Assembly (NCBI GenBank): GCA_038277395.1
Contig: CM076190.1
Span: forward strand, 241,657,256 to 241,721,255
Direction: 5' to 3'
DNA from: Dryocosmus kuriphilus
Taxonomy: Eukaryota; Arthropoda; Insecta; Hymenoptera; Cynipidae
Length of the DNA: 64,000 nt
The notes under the pieces were generated by a model that saw nothing but the letters and a program-made list of their open reading frames with translations, was not told the DNA's origin and did no database searches. A program made the translations under genes and the position numbers. Below, piece after piece: positions 30,374-43,220 of this stretch (position 1 is its first letter; every line of letters starts with the position of its first letter).

Positions 30374-31930
30374 CTAATTACATAGAATTCGAGGTGTTTC
30401 AAAGAATTTGAGGTATTTCAGGGAATTTGAGAAATTCCACGAAATTATGAAATTGCGAATATTTCTAAACGGCAAATTATTGGAGCAATTTCAAGGAATT
30501 TTGAAGAATTCGTGGAACTTAAAGAACACCACGAAATTAAAAAATTTCAAGGAATACTTCCTTCCAAATTCCAAGGGACTTCTAGATTTCAAGTTATACG
30601 AAGAATTTCAATGAATTTAAAGAACTTCAGGGAAATTGCCGAATTCCAAAGTATTCGAGGTACTTCAAAGAACTTGAAGATTTTGAAGGAATTACAAAGA
30701 GTATGAGGAATTTCGAGGAATTTCGGCATTCCACAAAATACTGATATCTCAATGAATTTTAAAGTGACAAGTTATTCTACCAATTACAAAGAATTCGAGG
30801 AGTTTTAAAGAATTTGAGAGGGAATTTGAGAAATTCCACGAAATTATGAAATTGCGAATATTTATAAACGGCAAATTATTGGAGCAATTTCAAGGAATTT
30901 TGAATAATTCATGGAACTTAGGGAACACCACGAAATTTAAAAATTTCAAGGAATACTTCCTTCCAAATTCCAAGGGACTTCTACATTTCAAGTTATACGA
31001 AGAATTTCAATAAATTTAAAGAACTTCAGGGAAATTACCGAGTTCCAAAGTATTCGAGGTACTTCAAAGAACTTGAAGATTTTGAAGGAATTACAAAGAG
31101 TATGAGGAATTTCGAGGAATTTGCGGCATTCCACAAAATAATGATATCTCAATGAATTTTAAAGTGACAAGTTATTCTACCAATTACAAAGAATTCGAGG
31201 AGTTTTAAAGAATTTGAGAGGGAATTTGAGAAATTCCACGAAATTATGAAATTGCGAATATTTATAAACGGCAAATTATTGGAGCAATTTCAAGGAATTT
31301 TGAATAATTCGTGGAACTTAAGGAACACCACGAAATTAAAAAATTTCAAGGAATACTTCCTTCCAAATTCCAAGGGACTTCTAGATTTCAAGTTATACGA
31401 AGAATTTTAATGAATTTAAAGAACTTCAGGGAAATTACCGAATTCCAAAGTATTCGAGGTACTTCAAAGAACTTGAAGATTTTGAAGGAATTACAAAGAG
31501 TATGAGGAATTTCGAGGAATTTGCGGCATTCCACAAAAATAATGATATCTCAATGAATTTTAAAGTGACAAGTTATTCTACCAATTACAAAGAATTCGAG
31601 GAGTTTTAAAGAATCTGAGAGGGACTTTGAGAAATTCCACGAAATTATGAAATTGCGAATATTTCTAAACGGCAAATTATTGGAGCAATTTCAAGGAATT
31701 TTGAAGAATTCGTGGAACTTAAGGAACACCACAAAATTTAAAAATTTCAAGGAATACTTCCTTCCAAATTCAAAGGGACTTCTAGATTTCAAGTTATTCG
31801 AAGAATTTCAATGAATTTGAAGAATTTAAGGGAAATTACCGAATTCCAATGTATTCGAGAAACTTAAAAGAACTTGAAGATTTTCAAGGAATTTAATTAA
31901 ATTTTAAGGAATTTGACATTTTTTAGTATT
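30374..31930. repeat. About four tandem 400-bp units
   Basis: The word ttattctaccaattacaaagaattcgagg recurs near 30773, 31174 and 31576, with a first variant after the mariner at about 30370. Units are about 401 bp and closely similar. Confidence 0.8.
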
Positions 31931-32673
31931 TCCAGGCATCTGCCATTAATTACGTTAGGGGTTTTAATTTTTTAGGGAGAGGTCAGACACATCTGACGAC
32001 CGTTAAAGTTAAATGAATTTACTATAGAAAACCCCTAAGAAGGGTGGGGTCCAAATTCCAAAAATGACCATTACGTAATTAGTGTTTGCTGCCCAAGGAG
32101 TTTGTTGAATTAAACGAAGAATCGAAATTCCAAGGAATTCGGTAAATTTCAAGGGATTTCAGGGAATTCCGAAGAACTTATACAATTCCTGGTTTAATTT
32201 AATTTCTTATAAATATCCATAACTCTTTGAAATTCCTTGAATTCCACATATTCTTTTAAGCCCCTCAAATTTTTTGGAATTTTTCAAATTCAGGAAAATC
32301 AAAGGAATTAAGTTAATTCAATAAATTGAAAGGAATTTAATGAATTTAATAGAAGTAAAAGACATTCAATGAACTGAAACAGATTCCAGTGAATATAAAA
32401 AAACCGTTGAATTCCAAATAACTTATTTAATTTGAAATAATTCAATAAATTCAACAAAAAAATTCAATAAAAGCTAAAGAATCGAATTAATTGTTTAAAA
32501 AATTAAGAATTTTAGCGCAATCCGAACAATTTTTTTGAACTTCCTACATTCATCGAATTCGTTTAGTTGTTTTGAATTTGCTTAATTCTTTGTAATTCCT
32601 CGCATGCATTGAATTTCTCGAAGCACATCGCATGCGTGGCCGTCTTTTAACTGAGTAGCGTGCTGTACGTTAG

Positions 32674-33102
32674 CTAACGATTGTTTGAGATTTCCACCTC
32701 CGTGGAGTAATGAGGCGTGTAAACGGACGAGCTCCGATAATTCCTTTCGAAGTTTGGAAGCAAAACTGTTCTGCACCATAATCTCCTCTGTGGGGGGGGG
32801 GGGGCAAGATCGTGGGTGTGTGGAAGGGGGCTAAGATAGACCCTTTGTCGACCCATGGTACCCACAAAGATGCAGTCGGCCACGTGGTCGTGGATGACCT
32901 TGTGCTGTTTAAGCCAGGGTCGACCAAGGATCAGTCCGGCCAGCAATTCGGAGCTGATACGGAATGTACCAGGGTATTCGACTTCCTGGAGGGTCGGTTT
33001 CTGTATTACTGTGCCATTTAATTTGACAGTGTTGTCCCCCATGGCTGCCAAGAGGGCGTTAGGGGGGGAAGATTTACGACTTTGTATATTGGAGTTAGTC
33101 AA
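32674..33102 (-). pseudogene. Aspartic protease-like fragment of an LTR retroelement
   Basis: 142 codons on the minus strand. The segment ISSELLAGLILGRPWLKQHK followed by VIHDHVADCIFVG is typical of the C-terminal half of Ty3/Gypsy-type retropepsins. The N-terminal half with D-S/T-G is not clear in frame. After about residue 95 the frame leaves the family pattern and runs through the G/C-run. No RT follows on the minus strand, so pol is truncated at 32636. Confidence 0.5.
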
Positions 33103-33218
33103 AATTGACTCGTTGCTGAAATTTTCCGAGGCCTAGGTGTTGATTTCAATAATGATTTCCCTATGGCCCAACAAAGTTCTGACTCTGGGTAGGCTGCTGA
33201 GATCGGCTGATACAGCGC

Positions 33219-33542
33219 TTAAGACTGTGGTGCGCTGGGTGGAGCCGGGGCGACGGAAACATCGGCTTCGGCCTCCCAATCTCTCCAGTTTCCCGGAACC
33301 GCGGCCTTCTGTCTCTCTTTTATCACCGGACAGTCCGGGTGGAGGTGCCGATCGGGGCAATAGTGACATTTTGGTGGCGGACGCACGTGAGGCATTACGA
33401 TTGACTGTTTCGCGTTCGTGTTAGGCGACGAGGTCGCGGGCGTGTTTTTTCGTGGTGATATGTCACGTGTTGTCTTTGGGGGGTTTTCTGCCATCTCGTC
33501 GCTTTCCGCCTGGACGGCCCGTTCTACTAGTTCCTCACACAC
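33219..33542 (-). pseudogene. Gag fragment with CCHC-like zinc knuckle
   Basis: 107 codons on the minus strand. CHYCPDRHLHPDC is a CCHC-type knuckle with slightly irregular spacing, preceded by a Pro/Thr/Lys-rich linker. It lies just upstream (on the minus strand) of the protease fragment, the gag-to-pro order. Frames between it and the gag parts upstream are broken. Confidence 0.5.
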
Positions 33543-33974
33543 GAGGATATGGTTGGCGCCCGTAAGACTTTTTCTAATGACGGCCTAATGGCCTGTACTA
33601 GAAGGGCCACTATTTGTATCTACGTGGCCTGAGGTAGTAAACGAACAGCGAAGAGGTACTTTTTTTAAAAAACACCCCCACGGCTTCTTTGTCCTCTTGT
33701 TTTTCAGCGTATAATTTAATGTGTAATATATTCAATGACGAGACCCCGGCGAAGTTTTGAATAAGTAAATTTCGGAACATTACTCATGGTGATGCGAGAT
33801 TTTTATAAACCTCTTAACATTTCGAGGCCTTTTCCGTCAGAGACTTTGTCACCATTCTTGACCACAAACCTGGTTCGATTGAGGCTTCTGTGAAATAGTA
33901 TTCGCATTGACCGAGAAATTCTTCCGGATCCTCGTAATCCATTCCCGAGATTGTGGGTAATGGAACGCCGGTGT

Positions 33975-35868
33975 TCAGATGGCGAGCACAAGAGCTCGCC
34001 AGTCGGCGAGCATAAGAGCTCGCCAGTCGGCGAGGGGCGTGAGGTTCCTGTGTGGTGAGCGAGCTGCGTTAACGATTCCAGTTGGGGCGTTGGCTATTAA
34101 TATTATAGGCCTGGAGCTGGCCGGTATCGCTTCTATATCCGGGCGAATGCATGCGTCAAGCAGTTTCTCATTTCTCGTCGATGGGTCCTTAAATAGAACG
34201 CGGGATGCGTCGTGTGCTGCATCTGGAACGGATTTACTTCTCCCTCTTGATGTGGTGGCAAGATGGGATTGCTTTGTGCTTCCATGATGAAGAGGAGGGG
34301 TAACGACCTTGTTACTGGAGGGATCCACGTTGAACAAGTTTTAGGAGGGCGCCACCGAGTTTTCAGGGTTGCACTCGGAAACCGAGTGGTTTCGAGTCGA
34401 AATCGTTCGCAATGGGGGTTCTACCTGGGCGACGGCGATTTGTGCTCGGAGAGCGAATCATTGAGACTCTGCGGGGTCTTTTAAGGATTCGTTTCTATCT
34501 CCGCTGGAAATCAGGAATGGACAAATTCCGAGCCCCAAGGCTTGGCCACCAAATTGTTATTTTCCCCGTTATTTGTGATGGCTGAGGGGGGGGGATGGAT
34601 CCAGTGTTGCGCGCGGGATTATGAAGGGAAGCGTAGGGAATAGCTGAGTGTAAGGGCGTGGTAGAGAGAGGGGGGGTAATGCTCGTAGTCAAAGACCGGG
34701 TAGCCCCTTGTTTCTGTGGGGGGGGGGGGGGGCTGTGGGCGTATTTTTGTTTTCTCTTCTTTTTTTGGAGGGGGGGGTTAGAGGATATAAGACAGTTGGG
34801 ATGTGGAGAGTGGTCCGAGGACTAAGGTCGGGTTGCCCCTCAACGAGCTCACCGACCCGGGAGGGACGTGGGCCGGTGAGGACTCTTCAGGTGAAAACCT
34901 TTTTTCTTTTCTTTTCATTTCGTTTAAGCGATCGAAAACGCAAACCATCCGGAGCTTAGAGTGTGCAAGCGTTAGAAATGAAGGAGACGCTTGGCGTCGG
35001 CGGCACGGTATCGTTTTGCCGGAGGCGATTCCAGCAATGACAGTGATAATCTTTCGGGGGTGGAGTCGGTACCGAGGTACAATACGTCGTCGTCCGAGCC
35101 TGTGTCGGCTATCAGGCGAGGTCTCGAGGAAGGCGTCCGCATGGGTGTCCCCGCGAAACAATTTCCCAGTGGCGGCGATCCCGAAAGTTCCGACGCAGGT
35201 ACCCGAACTTCCACGTTCGTGTGTGGGAATCCGACGGATGCGTTCATCCACCGCTAGAGAAATTCGTCCGCAGGAGGCAGCGGAGTGGTCGGTCGCACTC
35301 GCAACTCCCAAGGATGCGGCGGGGAATCGAGGCGGTCTACTTGTATGGGAAAATTTACTGAGATCCTTCTCGTAAATTCATCCGCGCGTGTCAAGTTCGC
35401 GGGCGGGAACGCGTGATGCGGTTCGGTAGAGAACGCGGGCACCCGCACAGAGAAGGGTGTGTTACGACGAGTCGGCGGTCTTCGCGTCCGCGAATCGCGT
35501 CTTCCGTCCCTCCCACTACGGATCCGTAGAAGACTCCAACTTCCCTCCGTGAAAAGACCCGGTGCCTCTGGATTGTATGCCTGGATCGTTGTTCCGCTAC
35601 TCAAATTTGCAGCGGCCCGACGCGTACTCTCCTCCGCAGCTCGGCGTGCCCGGCGGCGACGCGTGCGTTGATTCGGCAGCACCTGTCTCGTAGCTTCTGT
35701 CATAATAGAAGCTTCGGGTTCTTTCTCCTCTTTTTTTACCGACCGAACATTCGCCGAAATTGCGGAACGAGGCTTCGAAACCTCTTTCAGAGGGCACGAG
35801 AGCCAACCCGTTCGCCCAACCTCGTACCTCACAAAAAAAGGGGCTCCGTCCGATGTCCAGAGGGCCAA
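33975..35868 (-). pseudogene. Putative Gag N-terminal region, broken frames
   Basis: Several minus-strand frames (33975-34337, 34778-35311, 35254-35868) are Arg, Ser and Pro rich, for example RRRRARRAAEESTRRAAANL. A short direct repeat (gagctcgccagtcggcgag, 33994-34033) lies inside. The composition fits a nucleic-acid-binding Gag, but I recognise no domain, and plus-strand frames of similar length exist (34803-35375). Treat as tentative. Confidence 0.3.
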
Positions 35869-37214
35869 CCCATTGCACCCTTAGTGTCACTGAAAACGTC
35901 TCTGTACCAGGTAGGTTCCAAAGGTGGATTTAATTGACTTACATTCTCTATGACTGGTATTCTATAACCAGAAATGCACTCTAGAATGAATTTATCGTTT
36001 GTGATCTGTTCCCAAACTTTCAAAAACTTCTTTAATCGACCTGCCATTTCCACCTCTAATTTCTGCGAAGATTCTGGAATCGCGATTGGTTCTGAGGTTT
36101 GGGCTGATTGTGTTGACTCTGGAAACGAGGGGCATTCCTATTCATGCTCCTAGCACCTCTGAAGTTCGTTCTCTGATAAGGACACTTCCTCAAATTGCCT
36201 TTTCCTCTCGGGGATGGGTTCCATGAGTTTAAATGAGTGGACTTGGACTGCCTCCTCTTTGCTGAAGGGTCTGAGGAAAGTTGATAGTCCTTTCCTATTT
36301 TTGCTATCGCCCTTGCATCTCTAATTTTATCTGCGAGGTCTTCATCAAATAAGAAATCATCGTGCTCCGTCTTTTCTACAATATGCCGAAATTATTTAGG
36401 TACACCCGGAATAATATACGCAATTCTTGCTATGGCAAGAATGCGGTGAATCTCAGTTAATAACTGCGCTGTGTTAGAAAGTTCTTCCAAGAGAACTAAC
36501 CTATAAACCGGTGTTTCTTCTTCGTAAAGAATTTTTGTTATTGCTGAAGCTAAAGCGGATAGCGCTGCTCCAGAAAGATTTCATGTGTTCACAAAATGAT
36601 TATCTCTCTTAAATCCCGCATAACTTATAAAACTCGCACCTTAGGATTGAGTTTTGGAGCTTCTCTCCCATAATTACCCTGTCTAGGATACTTCTTTAAA
36701 AGATCCTGCTTAACCTCTTTTGAAACGCCTGAATTAAGCCAATCTGTCCAGCGAGAAACGAGTGAAGTGTGTAACCTAACCTCTTTAGTCTCCTTAGGCG
36801 CTGGATCTTCTCCCAAAGCTTTTAGTGTCTCTTCATCTACAACAGGCTCCTCACTGACAGCTTCTACAGGGTTATTTATTGATCCCGGAGCAGAAATTAA
36901 TTGCTTTTGAGAATCTTGATCTATATACAAAAAAGTTGCATGAAAAAGATCTGTGCACTCACCTCTCGTGTGAGATATGCCAGTCAATAGGATTATTTTA
37001 ACATGCCAAAATTTCCAAGAGATGACACAGTACCTGTCTCAACTCTCGTGTGAGAACCACTGTTCTTATCATTTTCATGAATAGAAACATTTACTCCAGT
37101 ACCTTCTGAAAATCTTTTCCATTTCCTTTCTAACCTCTTAAACTTCTTACAAAACTTTGCCACCTCATCACTCTTATCAGAGGATCTATCTCTCTTATCC
37201 CTGTCCCTCATCAT
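35829..37214 (-). pseudogene. DIRS-like retroelement gag and start of pol, broken
   Basis: Minus-strand frames 36993-37214 (Asp/Arg/Lys-rich start), 36625-36987 and 35829-36053. The second contains ALGEDPAPKETKEVRLHTSL and SKEVKQDLLKKYPRQGN, followed by PKLNPKVRVL, a pattern I associate with DIRS Gag proteins. The third, GRLKKFLKVWEQITNDKFIL followed by SGYRIP, resembles the segment just before the DIRS reverse transcriptase. The element stops at about 35880, before the RT. Stops and frameshifts separate the parts. Assignment is from motif memory. Confidence 0.5.
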
Positions 37215-37499
37215 TACGATATATCATCAACTGACAAAAAAAATGTATACACTTATTGGTAATAACTAATTAAGTAGATGAAAACCGAAAAGCAACAATT
37301 AACGATGTGGTCACATCAAGCACAAAATACGGTATGAGATGCCAATGATAGAGGGCACTTGAGCATGGCGCGCAAGGGTGGCGCGTTTTTTCAAATACTA
37401 CTCCAAAATTGTGATCAGATCAGCGGAAAGTGGCGGAAAGTAGGCAATTGTTGATTTTAAAAGGTTCTTAGTCTAACCATCTGACACAGAATAAGCTCA
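37215..37499. other. Flank of the DIRS-like fragment, no gene seen
   Basis: Contains ggcgcgcaagggtggcgcg and cggaaagtggcggaaagt. It may include the 5' end of the DIRS-like element. No ORF. Confidence 0.35.
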
Positions 37500-40400
37500 A
37501 TTGTACTTTTTCAAGGTTGATCTTAGAAAACAACACAAATTTTTACACAAAATTGTAGAAGATGATGAATTCTTACGAACAGTAACGAAAATTCACGATT
37601 TGTAAAGACCAATTGTAACTTTATAGACTCTTGCTTAAAAGTCAAAATTTATCCAAGAAAATTAGAGGAAAATATGAATTTTTACAAGAAACGACATGTT
37701 TCGATCGAAAAAAGCTAACTGTAGTTTTTCATAACATTTCCTAGAAACTTTCAAAAACAAAGGATCGAATATTTGCAATTTACACATGCTAATTTTAGTT
37801 TCTCACAATATTTCCTAAAAAATTTCTTAGAAAAATAAGGAAAGTTTGCGATTTGCAAAGGCTGGTTGTAATTCTATAGACTTTTTCTTAAAATTTACAA
37901 TTTTTCCAAGAAAATTTAAGAAAAATATGAATCTTAACAAGAAACAACGATTTGCGATTGAAAAAGCTAATTGTAGTTTCTCATAATATTTCCTAAAAAA
38001 TCATAAATTTAAAAAAAAACGAAGGTCTGCGATTTACAAAAGCTAATTGTAGTTTTGCATAATATTTCGTAGAAAGTTATAAATTAATAGAAAAAGAAAC
38101 AAACAGTTGCGATTTGCAAGAGCTAACTGTAGTTTTTCATACTATTTCCAAGAAAGTTGCAAATATAAAAAAGAAAAAAAATTTGTGATTTGCAGAAGGT
38201 AAATATAGTTTTTCATAGCCTTTCTGAGAAAATTACAGAATTCTAACAAAAATAAGGAGAATTTTCGTTTTGAAACGATAATTCTATTTTGTCATAATAT
38301 TTCCTAGAATATATCAAATTTGTGACAAAAATAAAGAAAAATAACGATTTGTTAAAATCAGTTGTAGTTTTTCGTAGATCATATTAGAAAATAACATATT
38401 TTTACACAGAATTGTAGAAAATGACGGTTTCTTACGAAAAATAACGAAAAATTGCGACTTGTAAAGGCTAGTTGTAATTTTATAGACTTTTTATCAAAAG
38501 TTGCCATTTTTCCAATAAAATTAAAGAGAAACGCGAACTTTCACATGAAATAACGATTCTCGATTGACAGAAGCTAATTGTAGCTTTTCATGATATGTCC
38601 TAAAATATCACAAATTTAAAAAAAAAAAAAGCTAAAGATTTACGATTTACAAAACCTAATTGTAATTTTTCATAATATTTTCAAGAAAGTTACAAATATA
38701 AAATGGGAATGAAAATTTGTGCTTTGCAAAAGCTAATTGTAGTTGTCCATAGTCTTTTTGAGAAAATTACAGAGTTAGAAAAAAAAAATAAGGCAAATTT
38801 TCGTTTTGTGAAGATAATTTTTTTTTTCATAATATTTCCTAGATTATATCAAACTTCTGACAAATGTAACAAAAAATAACGGTTTGCTAAATTCAAATGT
38901 AGTTTTTCATAGTTGCTATTAGAAAAAAAACAAATTTTTACAAAAAATTTTAGAAAATGATGAATTCTTACGGAAAATAACAAAAATTTGATATCTGCAA
39001 AGGCTAGTCGTGATTTTATGGACCTTTTCTTAAAATTTACAATTTTTCAAAGAAAATTAATGAGAAACGTGAATTTTCAAATGAAACAACGATTTTCGAT
39101 TGACAGAAGCTAATTGTAGCTTTTCATAATATTTCCTAAAATATCGCAAGCTTAAAAAAAAAGCTAAGAATTTATGATTTACAGAAGCTGATTGTAGTTT
39201 TTCATAATATTTCCAAGAAAGTAACAGATATAAAAAAGGAATGAAAATTTGTGATTTGCAAGTGCTAATTGTAGTTTTTCATAGTATTTTTGAGAAAATT
39301 ACAGAATTCTTAAAAAACATAAGGATAATTCCGTCTTGAAGTGGATAATTGTTTTTTTTCTCATAATATTTCCCAGAATATGTCAAATTTCTGAAAAAAT
39401 AACGAAAAATAGCGATTTGTAAAAGCCAATTGTGGTTTTTCATACTTCATATTTAAAAATAACAAATTTTTCCACAAAAGTTGTAATTTTATAGACTTTT
39501 TCTTAAAAGCAACCATTTTTCTAAGAAAATTAAAGAAAAATATCAATTTTTACGAGAAACAACAATTTGCGATTGAAAAAAGGTAATTGTAGTTTCTCCT
39601 GATATTTCCTAAAAAATCATAAATTTAAAAAAAAAAACTTTGCGATTTATAAAAGCTAGCTGTAGTTTTTCATACTATTTCGTAGAAAGTTATAAATTAA
39701 AAGAAAAAAAACAAAAAGTTGCGATTTGCAAGAGCTATATGTAGTTTTTCATACTATATCTAAGAAAGTTACAGACATAGAAAAAGATCAAAAATTTGTG
39801 ATTTGCCGGCGGTAATTGTAGTTTTCATAACGTTTTTGTGAAAATTACAGAGTTCTAAAAAAAATTAGGAAAATTTTCGTTTCGAAGAAGGTAATTGCTT
39901 TTTTTCATAATATTCCCTAGAATATGTCAAATTTCTGAAAAAATAACGAAAAATAACAATTTGTAAAAGCCAATTGTGATTTTTCATAGTACATATTTGA
40001 AAATAACAAATTATTACGCAAAAGTTGTAGACTTTTTCATAAAAGTTACCATTTTTGCAAGGAAATTAAAGAAAAATATTAATATTTACAAGAAACAACG
40101 ATTTGCGATTGAAAAAGGATAATTGTAGTTTCTCATAATATTTCCTAAAAAATCATAAATTGAAAAAAAAAGCAAAGGTTTGCGATTTATAAAAGCTAAT
40201 TGGAGATTTTCATAATATTTCGTGGAAAGTTACAAATTAAAACAAAAAGAACGAAAATTTGCGATTTGCAAGAGCTAAGTGTAGTTTTTCATACTATTTC
40301 CAAGAAAGTTGCAAATATAAAAAAAGAAAAAAAATTTGTGATTTACAAAATATAATTGTAGTTTTTCATAGCTCATATTAGAAAATAGCAAATTTTTACA

Positions 40401-42282
40401 GAAAATTGTAGAAAATGATAAATTCTTACGAAAAACAACGAAAATTTGCGATTTGCAAAGGCTAGTTGTACCTTTATAGAATTTTTCTAAGAAGTTATAT
40501 TTTTTCCAAGAAAATTAAAGGAAAATATGAACTTTTTACAAGAAACAATGAATTGCGATTGAAAAAAGCTAATTGTAGTTTTTCCTAATATCTCCTAGAA
40601 AGTTACAAAGACAAAGAAACGAATGTTTGCGAATTGCAAAGGCTAATTGTAGTTTCTCACAATATTTAAAAGAAAGTTACAAATATAAAAAAGAACAAAA
40701 ATTTGTGATTTGCAGAAGATACTTGTTGTTTTTCATAGTCTTTCTGAGAAAATTACAGCATTTAAAAACAAATAAGGAAAATTTTCGTTGTGAATAAGGT
40801 AATTGAATTTTTTCATTATATTTCCCAGAATATATCAAATGTCTAACAAAAGCAACGAAAAACAACTATTTGAAAAAGCAGTTGTATTTTTTCATAGTTC
40901 ATAATAGAAAATAACAAATTTTGACAGCGAATTGTAGAAAATGATAAATTCTTAAGAAAAACAGCGAAAACTTGCGATTTGCAAAGGCTAGTTGTAATTT
41001 TATAGTCTTTTTTTTTAAAGTTATAAATTTTCCAAGAAAATTAAAGAAAAATATGAATTTTTACAAGAAACAACGATTTGCGATTGAAAAAGCTAAATTT
41101 ATTTTTTCATAATATTTCGTAGGACGTTTCAAATTAAAAGAAAAAACAACGAAAATTTGCGATTTGCAAAGGCTAGTTGTAACTTTATAGACTTTTTCTT
41201 AAAAGTAACAATCTTTCCAAGAAAATTAAATGAGAGTATGAATTTTTACAAGAAACAATGGTTTTCTTTTGAAAAAAGGTAATTTCAGTTTCTCATAATA
41301 TTTTCTAAAAAATCATAAATTTAAAAAAAAGCGAAGGTTTGCGATTTATAAAAGCTAATTGTAGATTTCCATAATATTTCGTAGAAAGATACAAATTAAA
41401 AGAAAATGAATAAAAGTTTGCGATTTGCTGGAGCTATGTGTAGTTTTTCATACTATTTCCAAGAAAGTTACAAATATAAGAAAAGAATAAAAATTTGTGA
41501 TTTGCGGAAGATAATTCTAGTTTTTCATAGTCTTTCTGAGAAAACTACAGAAATCTAAAAAAAAATAAGAAAATTTTCGTTTTGAAGAAGATAATTGTAT
41601 TTTTCCACAATATTTCCTAAAATATATCAAATATCTGACAAAAGTAACGAAAAATAACGATTTGCTAAAGCGAACTGTCGTTTTTCATAGTTCATATTAG
41701 AAAATAACAAATTTTTACAGAAAATTGTAGAAAATGTTAAATTCTTAAGAAAAACAACGACAACTTGCGATTTGCAAAGACTAGTTGTAATTTTATAGTC
41801 TTTTCCTTAAAATTTACAACTCTTCCAAGAAAATTAAAGAAAAATATGAATTTTTACAAGAAACAACGATTTGCGATTGAAAAAAGCTAATTGTAGTTTT
41901 TCATAATACTTCCTAGAAAGTTACAAAGACAAAGAAAAAACAACGTAAAGCGATTTGCAAAGGCTAGTTGTACCTTTATAGAGTTTTTCTTAAAAGTTAC
42001 ATTTTTACAAGAAAATTAAAGGAAAATATAAACTTTTACAAGAAACAACGGTTTGCCATTGAAAAAAGCTGATTATAGTTTTTCATAATATTTTCTACAA
42101 AGTTACAAAGACAAAGAAACGAATGTTTGCGAATTGCAAAAGCTAATTGTAGTTTTTCATAGTATTTACAAGAAAGTTACAAATAAAAAAAAAGAACAAA
42201 TATTTGTGATTTGTAGAAGATAATTGTAGTTTTTCATAGTCTTTCTGAGAAAACTACAGAATTCTAAAAAAAATAAGGAAAA
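37500..42282. repeat. Degenerate AT-rich satellite, block 2, with higher-order structure
   Basis: Nearly 4.8 kb of monomers of about 75-90 bp. Distinct variants recur in a fixed order: a gattgaaaaaagctaattg variant, a ttcataatatttcgtaga variant, a ttcatagtctttctgagaaa variant, a ttttcgttttgaag variant and a tttatagactttttctta variant. The gattga variant returns every roughly 450-610 bp over most of the block, so several monomers form a larger repeat. No genes; short minus-strand ORFs are by-products. Confidence 0.8.
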
Positions 42283-42537
42283 CCCGAGTCGAAATATAGG
42301 TACATTTTTGATTCTCTCAAATTCTCTACCTCAGAGAGTTTAGGAGGATCTAATAAGGATTTATCTCAATATAACTCAAGTACTATTTAAGTACTCTAAA
42401 TGTGCGGAAATTTCCGGTTCTGCACGTTTTGAGGACTTAAAACGGACTTAAAGAAATCCTTATTAGATTCTCGTAAATTCTCTAAGGTGGAGAATTTTAG
42501 AGTATCAAAAAAGTATCTATATTTTTACTTCATTCAC

Positions 42538-42668
42538 TTCAATTCAAATGTTCTTAATGAATAATCACTATTAAATATGCAAAAAATAAACATCAATCTA
42601 CATTGTTACTTATGTTTCATTTTTGCATACTTGATAGTGATTATTTATTAAGAACATTTGAATTGAAA
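42538..42668. repeat. Imperfect hairpin inside the tnp2-type element
   Basis: Arms of about 50 bp (caattcaaatgttcttaatg... and its complement) around a loop of about 20 bp. Confidence 0.7.
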
Positions 42669-43220
42669 TTTTTGCTATTTTAAAAAGTACGCCTAATTAT
42701 GTTTAAAACTATAAATATTCTAATAATATTATAATAAAAATAAAATAATTTAACAAAAAAAAAATTTATTAACGGAACGAAGTTCTTGCTACTGTTCAAA
42801 CATAAAGAGAACATTGTAATGGTTTAAAAAAAAATTAAAGTGGTGTTAGACAATTCTGCCAATTTATCCTTTCTGAATCCAGAGTGTTCGTTTCAAAGTG
42901 TTGCGGAATATTATCATGAGGAATCCGTAAACCATTTACTGATCCTAAATTTATAATTCAGCATTAATTCTAATCTAATCATTTTTTATACTTTTATAAA
43001 AAATCATAATGATTTGATATTTACGTGATTCTGAGTGCGTTTGATAAGAATTTCCTCTAAAATCTTCGGCCCCTTCAACTTCTTCCTCCTCTTCTTCCTC
43101 ATGAGACTCATCATTCCATTCGTTCGTTTTCTTTTTACAAATCATCCCTTTTTCTGCAATTAACATAGAGAATATTATAAATAACGTATATAGAAACTAC
43201 TTACTAATTATTAATAAGAA

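Larger units (their letters stand above)
28400..32636. repeat. Degenerate ggaatttc/gaattccacgaaatt low-complexity array (copy A intron)
   Basis: Made of 10-12 bp words such as ggaatttcgag and gaattccacg, with higher-order units of about 400 bp at 30374-31930 and a mariner at 29131-30371. It is paralogous to 46560-48972: both end at the same words, cattg-atttctcga-gcacatcgcatgcg. No coding signal. Around 31920-32090 is a short non-repetitive patch. Confidence 0.75.
32636..35880 (-). mobile_element. Minus-strand LTR-retroelement gag-protease fragment
   Basis: A GC-richer block that starts abruptly where copy A of the duplicated region ends. Minus-strand frames carry a retroelement protease end and a CCHC knuckle, with basic, Arg-rich Gag-like frames upstream. 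No reverse transcriptase and no LTR pair are seen. G-runs (about 32789-32802, 34718-34731) may be sequencing-sensitive. Confidence 0.5.

Noticed and set aside
28726..31505. Short ORFs such as 28726-29004, 30512-30706 and 31311-31505
   Set aside because: Translations of the ggaatttc-type repeat; the similar peptides reflect the 400-bp units.
34803..35375. 190-codon plus-strand ORF in the retroelement block
   Set aside because: No domain. It overlaps Arg-rich minus-strand frames on the same strand as the protease and knuckle fragments.
42975..43166. 63-codon minus-strand ORF with Glu run
   Set aside because: Encoded by a cttcctcctctt microsatellite; no other support.
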